Of a DNA stretch of 64,000 nucleotides, positions 22,195-34,700 are shown piece by piece. Each line of letters begins with the position of its first letter. Positions within the stretch are counted from its first letter, which is position 1. The position numbers were made by a program, and so were the translations under genes. Source of the DNA: Polytrichum commune (lineage: Eukaryota > Streptophyta > Polytrichopsida > Polytrichales > Polytrichaceae); the NCBI GenBank assembly GCA_950295325.1, contig OX485803.1, positions 59,721,554 through 59,785,553 of the forward strand, read 5' to 3'. The notes under the pieces were generated by a model, which did not search any database, had not been told where the DNA came from, and saw only the letters and a program-made list of their open reading frames with translations.

Positions 22195-22665
22195 CGCAAA
22201 AACTTGTAGAAAAGGCTCAGAAGGACGCAACATCAAAACCACAATGTCAGAAGAAAGGAAGGACAGAGGCTGTTCTAGATCTCAATGAGGACGATCCTGA
22301 TGAGGATCTCCAGGATCAAGCCAGGGTGCAAGATGCATAGGCCAAGCTCCTTCAGGCACAAACCCTCATCCAGGCATCTACGAAGCCTAAGAGGAAAACT
22401 AGGGTTGGTAAGATCCAGGCTGGAATGTCCATCAAGAGAGGATGTCAATGTAATTTTGTTGCCAAACAATTACTTCTAGATGAATCTCTTTGCACAATTC
22501 ATTTTCATTGCATGACACATACTAATAAGGACGGAAAGCCCTGTCATGGCACTGAGTTTGGAAGGCAGAGGGCTGGCTTATCGGGTCGTTTGTCCACGAC
22601 AACAAAACAATGGATAGCTGATACACTTAGATCTCGGAAGTCGTCTGCTCATGTTATGGCAGAGC
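22195..22665 (+). pseudogene. MULE/FAR1-like zinc-motif fragment 2
   Basis: One frame, broken by a TAG at 22338, reads KKGRTEAVLDLNEDDPDEDL, then KRKTRVGKIQAGMSIKRGC and QCNFVAKQ...CTIHFHCMTH, and ends TKQWIADTLRSRKSS. The spaced C-x-C ... H-x-H pattern suits a WRKY-GCM1 type zinc finger as found before the DDE domain in MULE/FAR1 proteins. The frame then runs into the right TIR. Confidence 0.55.
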
Positions 22666-23431
22666 CCTCAGATCCAAGATCCAGTCCATGGGCTTCGCTG
22701 CCACCACGAAATTGTCTCCCTTTCTTGGATCCATTGCAACCCTAAACAAAAAACGCCCTGTCCATCGCCCTCAGATCCAAGATGTGGTTCATGTGCTTGG
22801 CCGGATGCCATGAAATTGTGTCCCTCTCATGGATCCATTCCATTTTTTGGAGCAACGCCCTGTCCTACAACCTCAGAACCAAGATCTAGTGCATATGCAT
22901 GGCCGCCGCCATGTTCTTGACAACCACACCAAAGCTCCTCACATCATTGCAACAACCATGAGCAAAGCAAAACCAAAAAAATTCAAATGAAAGGCGGGTG
23001 CACTAAATTGTGTCCCTCTCATGGATCCATTTCATTTTTTGGAGCAGCGCCCTGTCCTACAACCTCAGAACCAAGATCTAGTGCATATGCATGGCCGCCG
23101 CCATGTTCTTGACAAACACACCAAAGCTCCTCACATCATTGCAACAGCCATGAGCAAAGCAAAACCAAAAAAATTCAAATGAAAGGCGGGTGCACTAGTA
23201 AAGGTGGAGGGCGGGGCGGGCAGCCAGGCTGGAAGCCGGCCGGAAAACCGGGCGTCTGTCCAGGCTGGAGGCCAGGCGGGAATCCATGTTGGAGGCCGGG
23301 CTGGACACCGGGTGGACAGGGTCGGGGGATTAGGCCAGGGTCGGGTGTCCGAACCTCTGGCTTTTTTGGGGCTGCCCTTGCCCGCCGCCCTGACAGCTAC
23401 AACGCTCGTCGGGGATATTTAGGCAGCCCCC
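22661..23431 (-). repeat. MULE right terminal inverted repeat
   Basis: Inverted match to 19927-20697, including both 192-bp units and the GC-rich terminal segment. A handful of substitutions distinguish the arms. Confidence 0.85.
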
Positions 23432-23438
23432 AGTAAAG

Positions 23439-24787
23439 GCACCCATTCCCAATCAAGACCCCAACATCAATCTATAGGGTATTGAAATTTCAATCAGGCA
23501 TGGACTGAATTTAAATCTTGCTAGGATTGAATTTCGATCTGGTGGAATCAATAGTACCATGTCACATGTCATGGTTTTGAGTGTTGAAGTGAGGAGAAAC
23601 GATCGATTATGGCAGACTCTAGACATTGATAATATGTTCAGACCAACTTTAGGTCTAAAAAAATTAGAGTGATTTCAATTTAAGGAATAAAATTACCAAA
23701 AATTTACAGTCCTCTTTGTTTCTATCTTTATACACATGAAAAATTTGCACCGCCTTATACTTCTCTATATTTGGCAAACAAATATCTTAAGTGATCGATT
23801 ACAGGCGCCTATTTTTATTCATGAAGCCAAGGAGGTAGACCCACAAAGCACAAAGGGGGTCAGAATCCGGGATGCAAGGTGACGGTTTTGCAACCGAACT
23901 AGTTGGGATCATGGAGGTGGCCATGTGGCCTTCTGCACCATTACTATTTTGGCTTTGATATAGCTTGGGTCTAGTACACAACTATGTTGTGTTGGTTCTA
24001 GTCAATGAAGGTGGGGGTCCTCATCATTTGCAAGGTCGTCATATACAGGGCCTAGGAATTGGTTTAAGGAAGCTAGTGGTTTTGACCTTAAATATTAATC
24101 AAATAATTAATTGAGGCTAAATTCTTTTGTTGTTGTTATACCTATGTTTGGCCCAAAGGTTAATATGAATAAATTTTTATATATCAACCAAATAGTCATA
24201 TGTATGTGTAATAACTTAAAGTGTTGGTTTAAGCATCCTCTACGTTGTAACATGTCTACAATTACTAGTGTGGCGACTGCTGAATGGCTCCTACCATTAG
24301 GGATCACTTCATAGTTGATTTGGCCAGTGAGAGCCATTGGCTGTAACTAATGTTGGTATGAACCATTGACCAGTGACCCGCACCAATATGTGTGGGTGGG
24401 CTATTAGTAACTGGGAAGGAGACCCATTCTAATAGTTAGGTAGCTAAGGCGGACTCATTCAAGGGACGTTTACACTCAATGAACAAAGAGAACCAACCTT
24501 TGATTGAGTTTGAGGAATGATTGGTTGAAATCCAAGACTTCATGGAAGTTACCCATCTTTTTAGAGGAATTTAGAGAATATACCTCAAATTAATAAACAA
24601 AGAGCCAAAAGATGTCAACATGTAACTAGTTGGACTTGGAAGCACTAGGATCTCAACCCATTACATTCAAAAATCTCCCAGGCACTATTTAAGCTTACAT
24701 TGGGGGTGGGGGTAGTGGTTTCCTTTCTTTGGTTCTTTACATGGATAAGATAAATGTTAACCATTCCTACGACTATATTTGACCCAT
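23439..24787. other. Intergenic, no gene recognised
   Basis: The AT-rich sequence at 23451-23770 resembles 4130-4390: AATCAAGACCCCA, TTGGAACCAATAGTGCCATG-type and ATGTTCAG blocks recur in order. Both are presumably copies of one old repeat. Nothing coding was seen. Confidence 0.45.
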
Positions 24788-24940
24788 CACTACTAGCATA
24801 TGAGTCCTATGCAATCGTCCCATGTCAATGAACGAACAATGCAAATCTACCATTGGGCTAGACTTGTAAATTTTCAAGTTACGTAGGACAAGGTTTCTAG
24901 TGATGTATGTCAATTTTCTAGGACTCATATGCTTGTAGTG
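24788..24940. mobile_element. Small MITE with CACTAC termini
   Basis: A 153-bp element with inverted ends CACTACTAGCATATGAGTCC and CACTACAAGCATATGAGTCC, differing at one position. It is flanked by CAT on both sides (24785-24787 and 24941-24943), a 3-bp candidate target duplication. A diverged copy lies at 37828-37984. The length of target duplication would suit CACTA or PIF/Harbinger elements. Confidence 0.75.
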
Positions 24941-27278
24941 CATCAACCCCCTTACTTTGCGTGGTTACTCACTCTTGGGGCATGTTCATGTTTATGTGAC
25001 ATCATTAGAGAGTTTCAAGGCCAAGGTCCAAGGAAAAAGTTGAGGAGGCAGTCACTTTAAAAGGTCATTTACACTATGAGTGGTTGTGGTTGTGGTTTAC
25101 TTTCTTTGATTCTATTACCTAGGAGAATGTGCAATAAGCCAACTATCCCAACAAGCCCCTTCCTTGGGGTGCTTGTCTTGTTTATGTGGCATCACTAAAG
25201 AGCTTCAAGACCGAGGTTTGGATTGCAAGTTCAGGAGACAATTCCTTTGACAATACAATCCAAAGCCAACAAGGATAATAATCACTTTAATTGTTTTCTC
25301 AAGCCCAAGACCTTAACCAATGATAGATTGTGATTTAAAAGACCCACCCCACCATCAACCACAACCGCACGGATTCTCACAAGACAAGTGTGAATGACAA
25401 GCATCATAGTTGTTGTTGATTACAACAATTAACCACGATCACGACCATAACCACAACCACATCCACCATTGCAATGTAAATGGCTCTTCAATCCCTTTCC
25501 CTTGTAGGAAGAACACTAAAAGCATTTCTAATCAGACCACCACATCTCCTTCCACTTGCTTCTCCAAAGTGGCGGCATAGGAGCTTGTGAAGTGGTGTAT
25601 GGAGAGGATTTAACCTGTAAATATAATTAGGCTCATGGGGAGGTTTGTGTGGTTGGTCATTGTTGCATGATCATACAAACATGCAATTATACGCTATAAT
25701 CTTCTAACTTCTAGACACATGGACAACTAAAAACTTCCATGAACAATCCTAACTTTATAGAGATGTCATTCATTTAGTTAGAAGGGTGCATATGTTTTAA
25801 ATAAACTATTGAATTAGATTGAAGTGATTTAAACGATTTTGGATTTTTTTTTGCTTTGGCCTTTAAGGGCTATATTGGTGGAGGTACCACTACTACAACA
25901 CCAATAGCTAAACTAAACGTAATCGCAACATGTGTAATATTAATGAGATGCAAGCACAGTGTAGTGGACAACTCTTGATCCATACATTGGTTTAAATGAA
26001 AGCGATTCAAAATTATATATTGAGTTTGATTTTTTGTGAAAAATCATATACATTTTAAAAACACATTGGTGTACAAAGCCAAGCAACTTATGTTGGCAAA
26101 AAAAATTTCAAAAAATGTCTACATATTTTAGAAGAAGATGCAAGTGGTATGCAAGTAGGTGGTATTGAACAAGTAATTGTCTAATATTTAAATATGATAA
26201 AGTTACATTAATTGATAAAATTATGATGACCTCAATTTCATAATGAATTCAAAGAAAATGAATGACAATTAACTCCAAAAATATGTAAAGTCATGAAATT
26301 TACATCTAAAATCAAACTGTCATTTTCTTTTGAGCATCAAATTTAATATTAAATATTTAAGATCTCATCTTGATATTCTATATTTGAGTACTTAAAAAAC
26401 AATAGAAGGCACCATGAAAATTTTCCAATTTTAACAACATTTGACTACTACTTTTAGACGTTTGACCAAAAACGAACCATGATGCCATTTTTTGGTCTAC
26501 TTAACCAAGCTTGCACCCCATTGGGCATGTGTTAATATCTATATAGTAAGGTAACATGCCCTATTATAGATCTTGAGCATATTTTGCTATTTATTACATT
26601 GGTTGTTGGCATAAATGTTTTTCATGTGTTGAGGAAGTGAACAAAATTTTGCCATATATTTTTTTGAATTTTTTTGAAGTAGTTGTGTATTCTCAAAGTA
26701 TTTTTGCTAGAGTGTGCTATAATAGATTTCAAAAGGTTACAATTTAGACTCAAACACCTCCTATTTTTGGGAATCAATCCTTTTTCCATCTATGACCTCT
26801 TAGTCTATCTTTACACACTCATCATGTGTCTTGGAACCAACACCTAATGAACTAATTACACACTAACTTGGCTAAAATTATACTTGCCAAGTGGCTTATA
26901 TCCCAACACCCTAGCCAACCAATCACATGATAGGAAAAGGAAGGATTTCTCTTGTCCTTGTAATTATGCTTACGTTGTCGTACTTCCTTGGTAAGATGAA
27001 TCCACAAAAGTGCAAGCTTAATTTCATGATTTTTTAACCAATTTAGCAATATGTTCTACCAATTTAATTGGTGTCATGAACCAAGTTTGATATATAGACA
27101 ACCAATTTAGCTTGAACTTTCAACCAATTTCACTACATCTTGTGGAGAATTTCATGATTTGGCACCCATATTCACAACTTCACAAAACCAATTTCATGAA
27201 TTGTATAACCTTATTTCACAAAGAACGGTACATCATGTATGAGATTCTCTTAATTCATCCTCACAACTAGCTCTACCA
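24941..27278. other. AT-rich intergenic, no gene recognised
   Basis: Only short frames. CAACCACAACCAC-type runs lie near 25360-25480. Nothing else assignable was seen. Confidence 0.4.
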
Positions 27279-27790
27279 AATTTTTGATTTACCTCTCTTC
27301 TCCAACCTTGGACCATGTCTGCAATGATTTCTTGTCTGCCATCATTCATGTGACCTAATAATGGTCATTGATCTTGGAGATCATTCCACCAAACATGACT
27401 TTTGATGTGTCCAAATACTCATTGTGCATCATTTAGAAATGGACTATATGATGGCAAACGGAAGTAGATGTGTCCAAGATCTTCAAAAGCTTGTCGATGT
27501 GTTAATGAGGACAACCTTTGTCTATTAAAGGCTAGCAATGACCTTGAATTCAAAGAACTTATATGTATTGTAGGCAACAAATGTAACATCGTGTGCAGAG
27601 ACTCCTTCATTACTAACGGCAACTACCAAAGATGAATTTCAACCCCTTTGAGTTGGATGAATTCGTTGACAATCTTTGTCCTTGACGTGTCAAATGTAAA
27701 TTGAAACCAATCATATCCACATATACAAGTAGTGATGGCATGTCCCGGCCACCGACTTGGTGACTATATCATTCAACAAAAGTATATTGA
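27279..27790 (-). pseudogene. Tc1/mariner-type (DDE_3-like) transposase remnant
   Basis: On the minus strand, after GFNLHLTRQGQR, comes a degraded middle and then FEDLGHIYFRLPSYSPFLN, an in-frame stop, VFGHIKSHVWWNDLQ, another stop, and LLGHMNDGRQEIIADMVQGW. L-P-x-Y-S-P-x-L-N is the signature around the third catalytic acid of Tc1/mariner/IS630 transposases, where N-P-x-E is usual. Here it reads N-D-A-Q, so the catalytic Glu is lost as well. Stops and frame changes make it clearly inactive. It may be a relic of the autonomous relatives of nearby MITEs. Confidence 0.75.
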
Positions 27791-28187
27791 AATTTAAAAA
27801 TACGATGGCTTTTTCATTTTACATTCACGATTGTCAATGATACTCTGAATGTCTTCTTCAGAATAAAGCTCACGTGAAGACAATTCTAAAAGCACTCCAA
27901 TCTTGCCATTCTCAATGTTGCTCGTGTTGGGTTGACCCATGGACCTCACTTGACCCTTCCAAGTGACATAGGTCCCCTCAAAATGGACAGTGGTGATCAT
28001 AAACATTTTGACTTCAACAACCAATGGATTGCATTTGCAATCCTTATAATAATATAATTAGTGTTCTTGTTGAAGTACGTAGTTGCCCACCCTGGAGAAA
28101 AGTTGGTGTTGGAACTGGATGCTTCTACCTTACATGTTGTGAACCATTACCCCCAAAAACTTTGTGATGTGGTTGAAGACTATTAGG

Positions 28188-28290
28188 CTACACTGTTCAT
28201 GGTATTGAATGTCACTTACTATTTGAAGTTACACAATACTACAACTCTTTACTAAGAAGGTAAGTTTTTACCAAGTAAAACTAATCTTGA
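28188..28290. mobile_element. MITE family B, left-end fragment
   Basis: CTACACTGTTCATGGTATT, then GAATGTCACTTACT and TTTGAAGTTACACAATACT, match the left end of family B. An ACCAAGTAAAA block follows. The right end is missing. Confidence 0.6.
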
Positions 28291-28482
28291 ATGAAAAAAA
28301 ATCAAGAGACCCTTGCCTCCAAAAGCTCTTTCATGAAACCCCTATCCCCAAAAGCTCACAGGGGCAAGGTTAACATCTGCCGTGAGTGAGCTTGAATGAG
28401 TAGCCAAAAATATAACAAGATCTTCACAAACCTCTCGCATGATAAGGTCATGACACAACCCTCATACATGGGAGAAAAACAA

Positions 28483-28842
28483 CTACACTAAATGTGATAT
28501 TTGGTGTCACCAATTCTAATCGTCTTGCTCAAAACTTATTTAAAACCGTGGTGTAGTGTCACCAACACTAAATGTTAACCCAACATTATTTATCATTCCT
28601 TGTAAACAATTTCGGGGATTATAGATTTACAGTGTTGCAATTATTGTCACTCACCAAGTGATTTTTCATCCAAATTTCTATCATCCATGACAATATTTCG
28701 TCACAAGTTGCTGACAAGAGAAGGTAGGGTATTGGCCAATTGATGAGCTCATCCATCATCCATGATAATATATGTTCAATTATTCATAAGAAATGTCATC
28801 CGAAGATTTACCATATGATGCTAAATATCATATTTAGTGTAG
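28483..28842. mobile_element. MITE family A, full copy 2
   Basis: A 360-bp element with both ends intact: CTACACTAAATGTGATATTT at left, ATATCATATTTAGTGTAG at right. The interior is collinear with copies at 15932 and 37192. A plausible TA is present on both sides, but it cannot be separated from the palindromic CTA/TAG ends. Confidence 0.85.
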
Positions 28843-31712
28843 TGTTTCCTTGTCCTACTCAGGGCTGGCACCACACGGTTTCTTAAAGTTGGTTTTTTCG
28901 TAGTTTTTTTAAAAACCCAATCATTTGAGGTCCAACAAAATTCGGATTGATTCGGTTTTATTCGGGTTTTTTTAGCATTAAAACCAAAAATCCAAGCTGA
29001 AAAAAAGTTGGGTTTTTTCCACCCTTGATGATAACTGCCAGTTGGAATACATATGGCGGCAACTAGAATAAAACCATGGTTTTATTCTAAGAAATTGGGG
29101 TTTTTACATTAAAACCCAAAACCCAATGATTTGGTCAACAAAAGTTGGGTTTTTTCCACCCTTGGTCCTACTACCTGAAAGTGGGCCTTGCACGGCGTCC
29201 TGGGATTCCGCGGCCCTGGGATTTACTTGCTTGAGCTAGGCCACAACCTCATCTTATCCAGTGTCCAAAGAGATTTTTGGGCATAATCGGTCACCATCCT
29301 AGTGTTTTCAAGTCCAACCAGTTACATGCTGACATCTTCTAGTTTTCCTTTAATTAATTTAAGGTATATTCTTTATATTCCTCTAAAAATGATGGGTAAT
29401 TTTCTTGAAGTCTTGAACTTCAACCGGTCATTTCTCAAACTCAGCCGGTTCATCTGTAAGGAACAACCAGTTCTCCCCGTTCATTTAATCTTACCCTCTC
29501 CCAGAAAATACTTTGGATGCTTGGCTGGAGGAATAAAATTGTGGCTTGGCCATAGCACCAAAAACCACACTCTATGTGCGCTCCAGTTGAAGCGATGACT
29601 TCTTCATGATGAAGTTATTAATAGTCACGAAACTAGGAACAACACCATCAACATTTAGTTGCATCATTAACCCCTAAGTGCCCAAGCCTTTCGGAATGCA
29701 CTTTTCCTAAGAAATATGTGCATGGCTTTAATACAATCCCCAATGGAGGAATTTGTGTTTTATCCAAAATCTAACCGTATAGATGTTTAAAGAACTTGTT
29801 TATTAGTATGCAGACCAATTTTGAGACCGAGATTGCATAAGAGTTGTGAGATTCAAACAAGAGAAATGTATACATTCTTTTTTTTGTATGCCGCCCCTCC
29901 CCACAATGTTGGTATGATTTGCTCATAAGTGTTTTTAGGAGTTTGAGGTGACACGAACAACTCCAACATGTGAAAGAATACGAAAATGTGATTCCAAAGA
30001 CCCTATGTATGCATATAGAGCTATCCCAATCATTTCGCAATCCTCCTTGCAATTCTTGAAATGCATTTTCTTTATTTTAACACTTGACGATTTGATATTG
30101 CAAATTACTTCACATTGGTAATTGTGAATACTAATATTCGACGGTCAAAAATACGGAATTTTTTTACTCTTTCCACTACGACACTTTTCAAAAGAAATGA
30201 ATAATGAGAACTCTTTGGATGTCTAAAACAAGTACAATAGTCCAATAGTAAAGCACTTTCTCCACCCATTCCCTACATCACGGACATATATGCCTTTGCG
30301 ACCCTCTCTAAAATCGAATATTTACTCTTTTTGGTAAAAAATGCCTCAATCCAAAAGTTGCCCTTCCATACTGCCCGCCAAAAAAATTTACGCGGTCAAA
30401 GGAATTTACCTGCCCACACACAAACGAGCCGAAATTTTTGGTCAACCATATATGGTTGCTCGGGCACTTAGGGGTTAAACGTTATGACGCTACGTGGAAG
30501 TTGGAGGATAAGGGAAGGTCAGTGCGTCCATGCATTCTTAGCGAGAAGGATAATCGTTACTTGGCACGAATGGTGCAAACAAAAGAGCAAAGTATTGTAG
30601 TGAAATGTCAAAGGGTTCTTTGAGAGGTTTCAAATATCATAACATCTTCCCAACAAAGTGCAGGCCTTGTTAAAGGTGAAAGGAGGATGCACCAAATACT
30701 AGCCAAGTAGGATAACATTGATACAAAATGAACAACAAATACTTGGTTTTTCCCTATGTTTTGCAATGCCATCCAACGGGGTTCGTGTGTCCTGGAACAT
30801 AATAATGTCAGAGGTGTCAAAAATAATGCAACACCCCAAATTCACATTTTTACCATTTACCATTGGCACGTGGGAGTCTGATCACCATGGAAACTGATGT
30901 GAGATTGGCTACATACTTTATTTAGACGATGTTGGTATAACTTGATGTAAGGATTTCCCGTTTCCAAGATTATGTTAATTTTCTACATTGGTAAAGGATG
31001 TTGCATTACTTTTGGAAGTCACTTATAACATTCATGCATGTTTGGTGAAACTGATAAAATCAAACTCAACTGTTGAGTTTGCTACATTACGGGTGATCAT
31101 GCTCTCATGACACAAAGGCTTTTTTCTTGTCAAGGGGCCAGTGTTAGTTGGACCCCTCTTCCTACTAGTGTAAAGCGCTCCACATGTTCCATGTGGAGAT
31201 ACACTTTAGTTCATAGTCAAAGTAACCGCCACATGAAGATATGATCAAACCACTACTCATGGACACCCGGTGGGTGGAAACACAACACCTCGTCTCTAGA
31301 CATTATGGGTATTTAACTTACACACTTTTCCAACAAATGCAACGTGGTTTCCTCTGATGATGAAAGAGATGCTGTGGGAGGCATCCAAGTAGGTGGTACT
31401 ACGTAGAACTTTAGAACACTTTTTATATATATTCCTGACCTCTTTTTGGCTTTCACGGAGCTGTTTGGTACCTATTATTAAGTCTGTAAACTTCAAATGG
31501 GAGTTGTCTCATGGCAACTTGCTGTCTATAGTTTCTCCCACACCAGCATACCTCTAGAACTAACTTATCCCGAGGAATTATGTCATGAGGAGAATCGAAG
31601 GGTAGTTGGGAGGAGCTGGAGTGCTGATGACATTATGATACACGGGCTACTTGTATGATTAATTGGCACATGTATCATTAAGTTCAGCATGGTCTGAGGG
31701 ATTGATTGCAAT
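28843..31712. other. Intergenic region upstream of ENT copy 1
   Basis: At 28880-29160 there are repeated AAAACCCAA / TTGGGTTTTTTCCACCCTTG blocks (two copies of the last at about 29008 and 29144), which look like simple tandem decay. No gene was recognised between 29200 and 31700. The promoter of the ENT gene should lie at the right end. Confidence 0.4.
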
Positions 31713-34700
31713 ATGGGGGCCGAGATTAATGCGTTTGAGCAACAAGCCCCGCATCCTCCTGTGAAGGTAAAGTTTGTATGTGTATAATTTACATGTTAAA
31801 CATACAGGGTATAGAGCACTGAAGCGGCTTCATTAATATTGAGATCTGGAGGATAGTCACCATGATAAGAAATGAACAAGTGTGCTGTAATTGCAGGACT
31901 CCAAACTTTCTCGAAGTAAAGGAAGCTGATAGTTTTTCATTTTGAGACGTCAGAAGCTTATATGTTACATGGGATTGCATGGTTGGGTCCTTGAAGTACA
32001 TTCACTACAGGAATTGCAAGGTTGTACCGGATGGTTAATTTGAAGTCTATGAATGTGGACTGGAGATTTATAGTAGATCATAAAACCATCTAACCTAGCT
32101 AGTGGAACACGTGATCCTTGTAGTGATCGGAGGAAATCCGTTTCTTGAGCAGAAATCGAATAAGATTTGTTCTCACAAGATTTAAGAATGTTACATTTGT
32201 TTCATCTTAGGAATTTACAACAGTGACATTACTACAATAGTGGGGACGTCAACCTTTCAAGTATGGGCATGTTACAAATGACATGAATGAGCTGTGTTTC
32301 CAAGATTCAGCCTTAACTCGGTCAGGAAGGGCCCATTGTTAAGGTTATTGGGAACGAGCCTTGCCATTGAATGCTTAGAAAATCAGCATCAATGGTCCAT
32401 GTGGTATTAATGCTCTTAGTTGGCCTAGTTTGAGGATGTTTTGGAGGAGTGGCAAGTGTCAATGTCCTCACAGAAGTTTATTGAGATATAGCACTTTCAG
32501 AGAAGCCCCTTTTGCCTCTTGTCTAATTTCATGTTATTCTAGGTTTAAGCCGTTTGCACAGCGAATGAAAGGCGATTTCCGGTTAGGGCTACTCTCTCCT
32601 CTCACCAAAAATCTTCAAACTACTATGGTTGTGCAACATATTCATGAAAAGAAAAAAACACCGATGTATGAGTATTCTATGTGCAGGACCATTTCTGGGC
32701 ATGTGTGCTGTGCATGTTGCTCGGGACAACGTTCCTCTTGCCCTGGCAAGTGGTCATCACCGTCCAAGATTACTACTATGTTTTATTTCCTGTGAGTACA
32801 CCAACACAAATTACAGTTGCAGTTCTTAAGGGAGTAAGCGGAATGCAAGTAGCAACATTGGTAGCAATTTTGCTATTACTGGCTTTAGGTAATGTTTTTA
32901 CCAGTGGCTCTGACTGTTGATCTGAAATGTAGCACTGCCTTCTTAGTTTGAGTTTAGAAGGATCTCTAATATGGAATAATTTTATCTGTCTGGTGATGGG
33001 CAGCATTACCACCCTTCTCGAGTTTTCACATTGATTTACGAACCCATGGCACTGCTCTTGACCTTCACCTTCACCTGGTACGAGGCACGCGTCAGCTCCC
33101 GGATGCGAGTCCTTGTTGGCTATGGCAGTTTCATTACCATCCTACTGTTGATGATTTTAGTAAGTGACATTCTTTCACAATATCCTCTCATACTCATCAT
33201 CAAATTATTGTCCTCCATCGATCATTACATCCAAGGTAGATATAGGTCTTAAATGGTTACTTTTTCCAAACAGCCGACTTCTCCTGGGATATGAAACACG
33301 CAATTGGTAAGTGATGGTTAGCAAGTCCAAATCAAAGCTGTAGCCACTTTCCTCATAATTTTGGAAGCTCACATGCATATCTTGTTCATTATGAAAGTGA
33401 GGATTCTTGTGCTAATTAAATGGTCATATAGCTCTCCCTCCCCCCAATCAAGTTGATTGTAGAATGGTTATTTTGAGCATGTCATTTTCGTATCCGTTCT
33501 TGGAGCCACACCAAACCACATACCACTCAAATATTTGCATCCTAATAAGAAAATCAACCAAATAAGGGTTGTCTACCTTAATTGATCTAATTGCAAGTTG
33601 CCGCGGACAACTCCATAAGCTGTACTTAACATGCTAATGGTTGCACATACTACAAGAATTGAGGTTCAATAAGGTACACGTGTGTTATTCGGATACTTTT
33701 CTCTCTACACCCGCTTCTTGTAGGACATGAAACACACAATTAGTGTGAGATGATTTGCAAATCCAAATCGTGTCTGTAGCCATTTGCCTCATAATTCGAG
33801 AGCTCATATGACTATCTTATTCACTATCAAAGTGAAGATTCTTCTGCTCTTGAGGTGGTCATATACGTCCCCCTATCATGTTGACTGTTGAGCCAAGAAT
33901 AGTCAGCATATTTTTAGCATGCAGTCCCATCTCTTTTAAACACATGTCTTTTTGGTGTCCGTTCTTAGATCCACACCTAACCACATATCACTCAAATTTA
34001 GTAATCTCTGTTATTGCTATGTTGGATCTAGGCACGCCTACCTTAGCTAAGTTAACACAAGCTATTTAAATGAAAGATGGAATGATCCTCAATTTGCTTG
34101 GAAGCAGATGTCAAACTCTCAGTGATAGATGATGGCAATTATGAAACTAATTCTAAGATATTTGATCCTCCAGGTGGATCTCGCAACAGCAGGTCATGGA
34201 AGTTTGGGGGCTTACATAGCTTTGTGTTTCATTATTGCTGCACTGGGAAGTTTTGATGGGGTTGCACAAGGTGCACTCCTTGGTGATCTCGCATATATGA
34301 AACCAATTTATATGCAGGTTCTAATTTGCTCTCTCTTCCACTTTTTTCTCTGTGCATGCTAGATCCATGAATTAAACGCCACTCTTGACCCGCTTCAAAC
34401 AGGAACTGAATGTGGTGTTGTTTCTTTTCTTTTCCTTTTGAATGTTGCAGGCCTACGTTGCTGGAATTGCAATGTCTGGGTTAGTTGCAAGTGTATTGCG
34501 CTTGGTCACAAAGGCCGCGCTTGGTAACAGTCACTCAGGACTTCGGAAAGGCGCCTGTGAGTTTCCATTCTTTAAAAAAAAAAATTTGGTTCAGTATGGG
34601 ATATATTATAGAGACATATGATATAATTTAATGTAGCAAGCTCAGATATGGCAGCTGACATCTGTTGATCTGATGTTTGGTGCGTGTACCAATGTTGGTC

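Larger units (their letters stand above)
19927..23431. mobile_element. Long-TIR Mutator-like (MULE) element, 3.5 kb, non-autonomous
   Basis: The element begins GGGGGCTGCCTAAATA and ends with its inverse. It is flanked by AGTAAAG at 19920-19926 and 23432-23438, a 7-bp candidate target duplication. The inverted repeats are about 770 bp long (19927-20697 and 22661-23431) and nearly identical, so insertion looks fairly recent. The interior carries a 103-bp tandem array and decayed FAR1/MULE-like N-terminal transposase sequence, but no DDE catalytic core. Long TIRs plus the WRKY-GCM1-type zinc motif favour Mutator. The short duplication is atypical, as Mutator elements usually make about 9 bp, so the superfamily call is provisional. 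Confidence 0.78.

Noticed and set aside
30438-30623. Plus-strand frame upstream of the ENT pair
   Set aside because: Short, no homology recognised, and not joined to the ENT exons by plausible splice sites.
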